A DNA stretch of 23,936 nt, taken from the NCBI GenBank assembly GCA_910586365.1, contig CAJUGP010000034.1, positions 1 through 23,936 of the forward strand, read 5' to 3'. The notes under the pieces were generated by a model that had not been told where the DNA came from, did no database searches, and saw nothing but the letters and a program-made list of their open reading frames with translations. The position numbers and the translations under genes were made by a program. The stretch's first letter is position 1; each line of letters starts with the position of its first letter. This document shows positions 16,068 to 23,166 of the stretch, piece after piece. Source of the DNA: an uncultured Christensenella sp. (GTDB lineage: Bacteria; Bacillota; Clostridia; Christensenellales; Borkfalkiaceae).

Positions 16068-16976
16068 ATGAGTTCATTCAAAGATTTAAGGATCGTAGAC
16101 AATTTTTACCAAACCTCGTCCTTCTTTCCCATGCCGACCACGCTTATCGGCACGACGGACGAACACGGAAAAACCAATCTCGGCGCATATTCGCTTTGTT
16201 TCCCCTACTATATCGCGGGGAAACAATATTACGCCATGATCTTGGAATGCCGCAATTCCTCGAACACGGCGCAGAACATTCTGCGCGGAAGTAAAATTTC
16301 GCTCAACTTTATCCCCGACAACCGCAAATATTTCCGCGAAGCGGTGCGTCTGGGCTTCCCCGGCGAAACGACAGCGGAAAAAATGAAAAACTGTCTGTTC
16401 ACGCTTGAAAAAGGCGAATGCGAGGGCGACCGTCCGCTGATCGTGCAAGAAGCTTTTCAAGTATTCGAGTGCAGCTGGGATAGTTCTTTGGAAAAGGCGT
16501 ACGAAGATAAAGCGGGCTGTTTGGAAGGGTATGAACCGCCCTACCGCGATTTTAACGGCATCACAAGCAAATTCGGCGCACACTTTATTTTGAAAATCGA
16601 CAAGATTTTAATGAAAGAAAAATATTACGACGCCATCGTGAACGGCGTAAAAGCGAACAATTTCCCCGCCGTTCCCGTCGATTACGGTTACCGCGACAGC
16701 ACGCATTTTTGGTGTTCGCGCTTCAAAAAGCCCTATCCCGAAAAAATACAGGCAAAGGAAGGCGACGTCGATTCGGTAATATACGCCGCCAAACGCATCG
16801 ATCCCGCAGTCACCTTCACAAACGAAGCGTGCGCGCAACTGACAAAGATTCCGCGCGTGTTCTTAAAGGCGGCGCTCACGCAAATGGTGAAGATCGCCAA
16901 AGAAGAAGGCATTTCCGTAATCGACGAGGCGGCGCTCAAAATCATTAACGACAAACGCAGAAAAGAGAAAAAATAA
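16068..16976 (+). CDS. Flavin-reductase-like protein with C-terminal PCP_red-like domain
   Basis: A 302-residue protein. Residues 1 to about 200 look like an FMN-binding split-barrel (flavin reductase-like) domain: FPMPTTLIGTTDEHGKTN (20-37) and the following strands match that fold. A linker leads to a helical tail (about 246-297; FTNEACAQLTKIPRVFLKAA, then GISVIDEAALKII) that resembles the PCP_red domain found at the C-terminus of light-independent protochlorophyllide reductase subunit B and in small stand-alone proteins. The combined role is not known to me; a flavin- or redox-dependent enzyme is the best guess. Transcribed alone from a strong promoter with an AGGAGA site. Repeats, not a clear terminator, follow. 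Confidence 0.78.
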   Translation: MSSFKDLRIVDNFYQTSSFFPMPTTLIGTTDEHGKTNLGAYSLCFPYYIAGKQYYAMILECRNSSNTAQNILRGSKISLNFIPDNRKYFREAVRLGFPGETTAEKMKNCLFTLEKGECEGDRPLIVQEAFQVFECSWDSSLEKAYEDKAGCLEGYEPPYRDFNGITSKFGAHFILKIDKILMKEKYYDAIVNGVKANNFPAVPVDYGYRDSTHFWCSRFKKPYPEKIQAKEGDVDSVIYAAKRIDPAVTFTNEACAQLTKIPRVFLKAALTQMVKIAKEEGISVIDEAALKIINDKRRKEKK

Positions 16977-17007
16977 AAAAAGGGCATTCCGAGCGCCCGC
17001 CCATTTT

Positions 17008-17076
17008 GTCATTCTGAACCCCCTTTTCGGGGGTGAAGAATCTCATCATTCGATTCTTCGGCAAGCTCAGAATGAC
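17008..17076. mobile_element. 69-bp MITE/REP-like element with 10-bp inverted ends
   Basis: GTCATTCTGA (17008-17017) is the exact inverse of TCAGAATGAC (17067-17076). Inside are two further hairpins: ACCCCC/GGGGGT, and GAAGAATC (17035-17042) with GATTCTTC (17052-17059). It has no coding capacity and resembles small interspersed palindromic elements. Confidence 0.65.
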
Positions 17077-17201
17077 AAATTTGACCACACCAAATTCAGA
17101 ATGACAAATTTGACCACACCAAACTTAGAATGACATTTTTGACCATACCAAATTCAGAATGACATTTTTGACCATACCAAATTCAGAATGAAGAATTTGA
17201 C
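17067..17201. repeat. 29-bp tandem repeats, four units plus a partial fifth
   Basis: Units start at 17067, 17096, 17125, 17154 and 17183 and follow TCAGAATGAC, then an A/T stretch, TTGACCAYACCAAAY. Units 1-2 share AAATTTGACCACACC, units 3-4 share ATTTTTGACCATACC. The first unit begins with the right inverted end of the preceding element, as if that end had been amplified. Confidence 0.92.
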
Positions 17202-17226
17202 CCGAAATTACATTTCTTTTTGTACA

Positions 17227-17255
17227 AAAAAGCCTTCCCGTCGGGAAGGCTTTTT
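17227..17255. terminator. Terminator after the YitT-family gene (bidirectional)
   Basis: A 13-bp perfect stem AAAAAGCCTTCCC / GGGAAGGCTTTTT with a three-base loop lies two bases beyond the stop codon at 17257. The A/T flanks allow action on both strands, so it may also end the plus-strand transcript through the repeats. Confidence 0.88.
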
Positions 17256-17256
17256 C

Positions 17257-18294
17257 TTACACTTTCGTTTCGTCTGGCGGCGCGGAAGAAGAGTATTGTT
17301 CGGTTACGTCCTCTAAATCTTCCATCATCTGTTGTTTGGGCAGCGCGATCTGCTCGGAAGAAAATCCGTTGCCGCGCACTTCGCTGATTACGCTGATCGT
17401 GATAAATGCGGTAGGATCGATTTTCCAAATTTCATTTTTCAGCTTTACGACGTCGCGGTTGGAAACTACCGTCATGATCACAAAGCACTTTTGCTGTAAA
17501 AAGCCCGATTTACCGTAAAGCATCGTCACGCCGCGGTTCATTTTCGTTAAAATCATTTCGCGGATCTCTTTATGCTTTTTGCTGATAATCTTTACCTGCG
17601 CCCTGCGCAAACCGATCGGCGAAACGACGTCTACCACGATCGCGGAAAATACGGTGATCAGGATACCGAACAGTGCAATGTTAAGATCGACCTGCGGCGC
17701 AATCAGCTGCAACGCGACGATCGAACAGTCAAGGCACATCATTGTAACCGAAACGGGGAAATTGAAATACTTATGCAGAATAATCGGCGGAATATCGGTG
17801 CCGCCCGTGCTTGCTCCCACCCGAACGACTAAGCCGATTCCAAGCCCGAACAGGAGCGAGCCGATGATCATGGCAAGCATGGGGCTGCCGAACGCGCCGC
17901 CCGCGCCCATCGCGTACCCCGTCGCGTTTATGTAAAGATCGTTCAAGGGGGTGTAAATCGTCATGAACGTGGGATAAAGCAGAGAACCCGCAAGCGTTGC
18001 CAGAGCGTATTTTTTACCCATGAGAAGCGCGCCGATAATAAAAAGTATGATATTTGCGATATAAGTCGTAAGGTTTAACGCCCAATCGACCATCGCTCCC
18101 GTTTTGCCGCTCGCTTCCAAAAGATTGCGCACGAAAATACCGATCCCCGTCGTTCCGCCCATGACGAAATGATTGGGTACGATAAAAAACGCCGCCGCGC
18201 CTGCGGCGATCGCATTGCCGAGAAAAATATACAAGCTGTGGACGGCAAACCGTTTTACTTGGTTTTTCGTCGGTTTTTTGAAGGAAATTTTCAT
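17257..18294 (-). CDS. YitT-family membrane protein (DUF161 + DUF2179)
   Basis: A 345-residue membrane protein of the YitT family. About six hydrophobic segments span residues 18-228, with the family signatures FIVPNHFVMGGTTGIG (37-52) and GASTGGTDI (160-168). A cytoplasmic DUF2179 domain follows (about 233-312) ending in VRGNGF, then an acidic tail. The function of the family is unsettled; a transport role is often supposed. The ATG at 18294 agrees with the family N-terminus and no other Met is close. There is no ribosome site; a perfect TATAAT ends six bases before the ATG, which makes this the clearest leaderless candidate in the window. Confidence 0.92.
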   Translation of the reverse strand: MKISFKKPTKNQVKRFAVHSLYIFLGNAIAAGAAAFFIVPNHFVMGGTTGIGIFVRNLLEASGKTGAMVDWALNLTTYIANIILFIIGALLMGKKYALATLAGSLLYPTFMTIYTPLNDLYINATGYAMGAGGAFGSPMLAMIIGSLLFGLGIGLVVRVGASTGGTDIPPIILHKYFNFPVSVTMMCLDCSIVALQLIAPQVDLNIALFGILITVFSAIVVDVVSPIGLRRAQVKIISKKHKEIREMILTKMNRGVTMLYGKSGFLQQKCFVIMTVVSNRDVVKLKNEIWKIDPTAFITISVISEVRGNGFSSEQIALPKQQMMEDLEDVTEQYSSSAPPDETKV

Positions 18295-18300
18295 GTGATT

Positions 18301-18329
18301 ATTATATCACCCCGTTCGGCGCTTGGCAA
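18301..18329 (-). promoter_or_regulatory. Promoter of the YitT-family gene, predicted leaderless
   Basis: TTGCCA (18324-18329) and TATAAT (18301-18306) on the minus strand, spacer 17 bp, TGA before the -10 box. Exactly six bases lie between the -10 box and the ATG, so the predicted +1 is the A of the start codon. Confidence 0.78.
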
Positions 18330-18351
18330 GTTGTTTTACGTAAAAATTTCA

Positions 18352-18590
18352 GATCCTTCGGCTACGCTCAGGATGACAAGTTCATCCTCCCTTGAGCGCG
18401 GCTTGGAGATCGTGAAAGATCCTTCGGCTGCGCTCAGGATGACAAGTTCACCCTCCCTTGAGTGCGGCTTGGAGATCGTGGAAGATCCTTCGGCTGCGCT
18501 CAGGATGACAAGTTCATCACCTACCCATGCATTCAGGATGACAAGTTCATGCCCGTGCATTTGGGATGACAAGTTCACCCTCCGTCGTCG
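18352..18590. repeat. 66-bp tandem repeats of a REP-like sequence
   Basis: Units start at 18352, 18418 and 18484 (the third is truncated). Each opens with GATCCTTCGGCTGCGCTCAG and continues GATGACAAGTTCA. Shorter pieces, GGATGACAAGTTCA, recur near 18535 and 18564. The 18330-18750 gap otherwise shows no gene; open frames through it are the repeat itself. Confidence 0.9.
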
Positions 18591-18715
18591 TGTTCTCGTG
18601 ATCGGGTTCGCCGTCCGCCGCTTCCCATGCGCGGAAGATCGGCGGGATATCGTAATACCGTATCGCTTCCCGCCGTACCGCCCGTGCCACGCATCGGCAT
18701 TCCGTGCCCCTCTCT

Positions 18716-18745
18716 GTCATGTTGAGCGAAGCCGAAACATCTCAC
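18716..18745. repeat. REP-like palindrome
   Basis: GTCATGTTGAGCGAAGCCGA followed by AACATCTCAC forms an inverted repeat (ATGTT / AACAT) around the GAGCGAAGC core shared with the copies at 15919 and 18352. Confidence 0.65.
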
Positions 18746-18752
18746 ACAAAAT

Positions 18753-18782
18753 AAAAACGGAGGGCAACTGCCCTCCGTTTTT
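18753..18782. terminator. Terminator after the large lipoprotein gene (bidirectional)
   Basis: A perfect 13-bp stem (18753-18765 with 18770-18782) with an AACT loop and A/T runs on both sides. On the minus strand it follows the stop codon at 18794 by about 11 bases. Confidence 0.9.
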
Positions 18783-18793
18783 TTAAGTTCGGA

Positions 18794-21700
18794 TTATCTT
18801 TCTACGTTTTGGAACGTTCCGTTCGGACCGGAATTGTTCTTATCATTCGAGCTGGTAACCGTTAAAAAGCTGCGATCTTTTGAAATCTTGAAATTCACCG
18901 TAAACTCAACCATGCCGTCCATCAAAGAAACATCAAACGAATAGGAATCATCCCCGATCGTAATCGCTAAATTCTCCAAAGGTGCAAAGTTGCCGTAAGT
19001 ATAATTCACGGTATAACCAAGTGTATCGTTCCCGACAATTTCGATTATATGATTTGCCGGCAAACCAACACTTGCATACTTCCCTTGCGCCAAAGCAACA
19101 AATTCTTCTTTTTCAAAATTCGCAGTGTGCGTATCCCCGCCGCCGTCGTAGTTGGCAAGCTGCAATCTTTCAACCGACAATACCGTTATCGTTACCGTTC
19201 TTTCCGTATTAGAGAAATCCTTGCACGTAAAGGTCCACTTGCCGTTGGCATAAACAAGCCGAATATCCGCAGGCTGCATCATGCTGGAAGCATCTTTGTA
19301 CGTACCCGTGTAAGAATCGCCTTCCTCTTTGATCGTTAAAGTAAACTTTCCGTCGTCATACGTATACTTTCCAGCTTCGATAAGGTATCCTTCCTGCACA
19401 AACGTAGCGGAATCATCCCATCCGTTATAATTGCCGATCATAACTTTGCCTTTCGACAATACGGTTAGCGTGGAAGTAAATTCATAACCGGTACTATCAG
19501 ACCAAGTGAAGGTGTATCCCCCGTTCGCCGCGACAAGCGTAATCTCGACAGGCGTCAGCATGCTCGAAGCATCTTGATACGTGCCCGTATAAGCATCGCC
19601 GTTCTTCGTAATGACAAGCGTCCAGTTGCCGTTCTTATACGTACCTTCGCTCAGATCTGCGGTTTCGCCTTGACTGCCGCCGTCCTCTTTCACCTCGAAA
19701 TCCGCCGAACTGTCTGCACCGTCAAACCCTTCCACCAAAATCACGGTATCGGTTTTCTTGGTGATCGAAAGCGTAACCTCGTTCCCGCCAACCGATACGG
19801 TTGCTACGAATTTGCCGTTCTCATACGACAAGACTGCCGCAGATCCGCCGTTAAAGCTGACGGTGTAAACGCCGTAGTAAAATTCAATCGCAGCCGTGTA
19901 TTTAGTCGTACCGTCGTTATATACATACGTTTCCGATGCAAGCGCAAGAGGATATTCGTCCGTTTTCGTAAACTCCGCCCAATCCGTTCTGCTCGCCGTA
20001 GGATTAAATCCGCTGATCGTCAATTTATTCGCCGAATCGATTGTGATATACGCCGTTTCTGAATTGAAAATCCAATAATTGAAGTAATATTGTCCGTCCT
20101 TATAACCGATCGGGCGGTTTTCTTCGATCATGTCCCATTCGCTGCAATAGTAATTCGCGGTAAAGCCCGTATCGGGCGTACCGGAAATAATAAGGTAAAC
20201 ATTGTATCGGGTAATATCTTCCGGTCTATCGGTTTCCGGATCGCCGTCGACCATTTCCGTCGTATATCTGCCCGCCAAATTCGCTTCTTTCGACGAATCG
20301 AACAAGCAAAGCGTAACATTGCCGTTTCCGTTCGTATCGAATACCAACGAACCGTCTTCGTTTACTTCAAACGTGTATTCTTTTGTGTCTGCAATAAACG
20401 CATACTCGCCGTTCTGTTCGGAGTAAGTACCCGTACCGATCTGCTGTTTGTTTCCGTTGAAGATTCTCGTATACGTTACCGACTTCATATCGACGTTGAC
20501 GTCTAACATATGCGTCACGTCGGAATCGTCCGTTCCTCTGAACACGCCCGTTACAAGCGTTCCGTGCACTTTTTCCGGCACTTTTTCAACCGTAAGCGTA
20601 TAGGTTGCGGAACTGCTCGTAAGCTTCACCATGATACTGTTCGTCGTGTTTAACGAAACTTTCGCCGTGGGCGCACTGTTGCTTAAACCGCCGTACCAAG
20701 TCATATTATAATAACCGTACTTTTCGCCGTTTACTTCAAAATACGTGGTATAAGAAACGGTCGTCGAGCTGCCCGTTTGGGAACTAAGCGTAATGTTGTA
20801 GAATCCCGCCGTTTCCGCGTTAAACTGAATATAATAATCGATGGGCGCCATGTACGAAGCATTGGAATCGCGCAGCGTTTGGGTCGTTCCCGTCATCACG
20901 ATCGGGTTATCTTCCGTCAACCCGACGGGCGCCTCGCTCGTTTTCACCGTAAACGTAACGGAATTTCCGCTCGCAGGGCGAACCGCCATATGGGTATAGC
21001 CGCTTCCGTTGTTCAATTTGATGGGCGTATCGGCTTCGATCGGTATATCATCTGCCAAATCTCCCGTTCTGCCGTATTCGACATCGACCCATCTGAACTG
21101 CGTTCCGGCGGCATAAGAGAACACAAGCCATTCGCCCAAATAATCGGCAACGTCGAAATAAGCATAGTTAAAAGAATTTTCGATCTCCGCGGTATTTTCC
21201 GCGCCCGCATCCGTCACCGCCATTTTCTTAACGATTTCCGTCGCGTTTTTCGCTCTCGTCAAGGTATCCGTCAATTCGGACGGATATTCCCAATTTCCTT
21301 TATTATCCTCAAAAGCCACATACGCTTTGATCGAAACGGTATCGCTCACGTCGTCGCCCGTAATGCCGAGTTTCACATGGCATTTTGCAGAACTTGCATG
21401 ATAATATTCGCCGTCGAAATTATCGACCGTCATGTATTCCGCCGATCCGATCGCACCGAAACGGATCATGACGACGTTGTTTTTCACTTCGGTAATAAAA
21501 TCCACGCCCAAAGAAATAACGTTCAGTTCATATTCGCTGCCGAAATAAGAATTCAGCTTCGTGAAAGGAAGATCGACTTCCTCGAGCGAAACGGTCACGT
21601 CGAACGGCACGCCAAGCGTATCGATCGTATGGCGACCTTCATCAAGCAAATATTTTCCCGCATTGCCGTTGACGATCTGCTGTTCGGTTTCGCCGTCGAG

Positions 21701-22360
21701 CTTGAACTGATCCGAGCTTGCTTCGTCGTTTACAAAAACAAACGAATACGTGCCCGCCACGGGAACGGTGAAGTAATTTTCTTCGTCCACGCGGAACTTC
21801 GCCGACTCCTCTGCCGATACGACGTAGATTTCCTTCCACTTTGCGTAAATCGTGGTGTCGCCGTTCACGGCGTCGGTTGCAAAATCCCAAAGGTTTTCGC
21901 ATTCGGTTTCCTTATACCAGCCCGCGAACACAAATCCCTCTTCCGTCGGAGCGGCAGGCTCCTGCGCCTTCGTTCCTTTAATAAGACCCGTTTGCGCGGC
22001 GATCTGCGCGCCGTGCTCCTGCATATCGAACGTTAAGGTGTAAATTTTATCCGTCCACTTTGCGTAAAGCGTACGCGAAGAAGTTACCGTATCGGTATCG
22101 AATTTCCATTCGTATTGGCAAGCCGCATCCTTAAACCAACCGCCGAACGTATAATCCTCCGCAACGGGATCGGCAGGTTTTTGAATCTTTGCGCCTTCCT
22201 CGATATCGGTGATTGCCGCGGGAGCTTCCCCGTGACCCTGCACGTTAAACGTAACGGAATACGTAGGCGGCACGTCTTTGGCGCACGCCGCAGTTGCAAA
22301 TCCAAGCAGCACGCATAACGTTGTTACGAGCGTTGCAAGCAACAGTCTTGTTCTTTTCAT
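18794..22360 (-). CDS. Large repeat-rich surface lipoprotein with InlB-type B-repeats
   Basis: A 1188-residue lipoprotein; the signal peptide ends at TAAC (Cys26). Two Listeria-Bacteroides (InlB B) repeats follow at about 34-105 and 106-177, each ending in YAKW. The middle is beta-rich and unrecognised. The last 290 residues hold three related blocks of about 93-103 residues (from about 898, 991 and 1086). The first two share G-[TK]-Y, DxYTGTY, DASSM and a final D(S/T)ATF-like strand; the third is diverged. This resembles extracellular binding or adhesion proteins tethered to the membrane. A GGAAGGAG ribosome site precedes the ATG and a promoter lies 118 bp upstream. No neighbour explains its ligand. 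Codon and residue use (Thr/Asp/Glu-rich) suit an extracellular protein. Confidence 0.85.
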   Translation of the reverse strand: MKRTRLLLATLVTTLCVLLGFATAACAKDVPPTYSVTFNVQGHGEAPAAITDIEEGAKIQKPADPVAEDYTFGGWFKDAACQYEWKFDTDTVTSSRTLYAKWTDKIYTLTFDMQEHGAQIAAQTGLIKGTKAQEPAAPTEEGFVFAGWYKETECENLWDFATDAVNGDTTIYAKWKEIYVVSAEESAKFRVDEENYFTVPVAGTYSFVFVNDEASSDQFKLDGETEQQIVNGNAGKYLLDEGRHTIDTLGVPFDVTVSLEEVDLPFTKLNSYFGSEYELNVISLGVDFITEVKNNVVMIRFGAIGSAEYMTVDNFDGEYYHASSAKCHVKLGITGDDVSDTVSIKAYVAFEDNKGNWEYPSELTDTLTRAKNATEIVKKMAVTDAGAENTAEIENSFNYAYFDVADYLGEWLVFSYAAGTQFRWVDVEYGRTGDLADDIPIEADTPIKLNNGSGYTHMAVRPASGNSVTFTVKTSEAPVGLTEDNPIVMTGTTQTLRDSNASYMAPIDYYIQFNAETAGFYNITLSSQTGSSTTVSYTTYFEVNGEKYGYYNMTWYGGLSNSAPTAKVSLNTTNSIMVKLTSSSATYTLTVEKVPEKVHGTLVTGVFRGTDDSDVTHMLDVNVDMKSVTYTRIFNGNKQQIGTGTYSEQNGEYAFIADTKEYTFEVNEDGSLVFDTNGNGNVTLCLFDSSKEANLAGRYTTEMVDGDPETDRPEDITRYNVYLIISGTPDTGFTANYYCSEWDMIEENRPIGYKDGQYYFNYWIFNSETAYITIDSANKLTISGFNPTASRTDWAEFTKTDEYPLALASETYVYNDGTTKYTAAIEFYYGVYTVSFNGGSAAVLSYENGKFVATVSVGGNEVTLSITKKTDTVILVEGFDGADSSADFEVKEDGGSQGETADLSEGTYKNGNWTLVITKNGDAYTGTYQDASSMLTPVEITLVAANGGYTFTWSDSTGYEFTSTLTVLSKGKVMIGNYNGWDDSATFVQEGYLIEAGKYTYDDGKFTLTIKEEGDSYTGTYKDASSMMQPADIRLVYANGKWTFTCKDFSNTERTVTITVLSVERLQLANYDGGGDTHTANFEKEEFVALAQGKYASVGLPANHIIEIVGNDTLGYTVNYTYGNFAPLENLAITIGDDSYSFDVSLMDGMVEFTVNFKISKDRSFLTVTSSNDKNNSGPNGTFQNVER

Positions 22361-22445
22361 ACTTCACTCCTTCCCGTTAGCCGTTTCCGTGCGTTCCGAC
22401 GCACGAAAGGGGATATCCCCTTCCCGATTTTCCGCTTTCAATCGG

Positions 22446-22464
22446 ATTGTTAAACGCTAACAAT
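22446..22464. promoter_or_regulatory. Palindrome in the leader of the large lipoprotein gene
   Basis: ATTGTTA (22446-22452) and TAACAAT (22458-22464) form a perfect 7-bp inverted repeat around AACGC, about 7-25 bases downstream of the predicted start site. It resembles LacI/CcpA-class operators (CG near the centre) but differs from O1-O3, so a different regulator is likely. Confidence 0.55.
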
Positions 22465-22477
22465 ATAAATATAATTT

Positions 22478-22506
22478 ATTATACTACATAGAAATTATGC
22501 CGTCAA
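22478..22506 (-). promoter_or_regulatory. Sigma-A promoter of the large lipoprotein gene
   Basis: TTGACG (22501-22506) and TATAAT (22478-22483) on the minus strand, spacer 17 bp. Start near 22471; the leader is about 111 nt. Confidence 0.85.
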
Positions 22507-22583
22507 GGAATAAACAAAGGAAAAAACCCGATCGGTTATAACAATTCCTTAACCCCTATATAAGAAAAACTTATAACACGCTC

Positions 22584-22609
22584 AAAAAAACTCCCGCCGA
22601 AACGGGAGT
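22584..22609 (-). terminator. Terminator of the cysteine-rich protein gene
   Basis: On the minus strand ACTCCCG (22603-22609) and CGGGAGT (22590-22596) form a stem followed by a T7 run (22584-22590). A second, shorter hairpin (CCGCC 22622-22626 with GGCGG 22633-22637) lies between it and the stop codon. Confidence 0.83.
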
Positions 22610-22644
22610 CTTAAAGCAGAACCGCCAGTCAGGGCGGCGTTTTT

Positions 22645-22974
22645 TTAATTACAACCGCAGCCGCAGTTACAGCCGCAACGGTTGCGGTTCCGATCGACGA
22701 GCGCGTACTGATTGGCATAATACCAATCGACTACGCCGCAATTCGTAACGGAACTGAAATCCGCCGACGCGCCGCAACCGCAGTTACAGCCGCTGCGCAT
22801 ACGCACTTCGCCCGCGCCGTTGCAACCGGAGCGGCGGCAGTTGCAGCCGCAATTACAGTTACATCCGCAACCGCAGCGCGAGGGCGTTGCAAACAGATTG
22901 TTGAGCGCATTGGCTACCGCCGCGCAGGGATTGCAGCAAGGGCAGGAATGACAGGAATGACATTGATTGCACAT
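22645..22974 (-). CDS. Cysteine-rich protein, possible spore-layer or metal-binding protein
   Basis: A 109-residue protein with 24 cysteines (about 22 percent). They fall in an N-terminal CxxCHSCHSCPCC cluster, a central GCGCNCNCGCNC run and a C-terminal CGCNCGCGCN. A non-Cys stretch with VVDWYYANQYALVDRN separates the last two. There is no signal peptide. I do not recognise a family. The composition recalls cysteine-rich coat or exosporium proteins of Clostridia and, less so, metallothioneins; both are inferences. The coding frame is supported by a Met start, its own terminator and consistent low-complexity repeats. The ribosome site is weak (GAGG, 11 bases upstream). Confidence 0.7.
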   Translation of the reverse strand: MCNQCHSCHSCPCCNPCAAVANALNNLFATPSRCGCGCNCNCGCNCRRSGCNGAGEVRMRSGCNCGCGASADFSSVTNCGVVDWYYANQYALVDRNRNRCGCNCGCGCN

Positions 22975-22998
22975 AAGTTAAAACCTCGGAAGTAAAAT

Positions 22999-23014
22999 TA
23001 CGGTTTTCACCGTA
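22999..23014. promoter_or_regulatory. Inverted repeat upstream of the cysteine-rich gene
   Basis: TACGGT (22999-23004) and ACCGTA (23009-23014) form a perfect stem with a TTTC loop, extended by A/T pairs. It directly follows, on the minus strand, a CATAGGATA motif that resembles a SigE/SigK-type -10 box. It could be an operator or a leader hairpin. Confidence 0.4.
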
Positions 23015-23136
23015 TTTTATCCTATGCGCAAACACAACGCTTACGTGACAGCGTTAAACGGTGAGATGATGCGGTTTCCCCGCTTTCCCCCTTTCCCGAA
23101 ACGCCCCCTTGTGAAAGAGGATTTAACAACAATATA

Positions 23137-23163
23137 AAAAACGGCGCTTAACGCGCCGTTTTT
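23137..23163 (-). terminator. Terminator after rny
   Basis: An 11-bp stem (23137-23147 with 23153-23163) with a five-base loop and A/T flanks lies four bases past the rny stop codon. Confidence 0.9.
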
Positions 23164-23166
23164 GAT

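Noticed and set aside
16980..17006. Terminator directly after the flavin-reductase-like gene
   Set aside because: GGGC and GCCC can pair weakly, but no T-run follows; the terminator at 17227-17255 is a better end point.
17067..17201. CRISPR array
   Set aside because: The 29-bp units are contiguous with no unique spacers between them, and no cas gene is present.
18169..18786. Open frames through the repeat region
   Set aside because: The translations are periodic products of the 66-bp repeat, without a ribosome site or a domain.
20777..22036. Plus-strand open frame of 419 codons
   Set aside because: Antisense to the large lipoprotein, with no ribosome site and an Arg/Ile/Phe-rich composition caused by the codon bias of the real gene.
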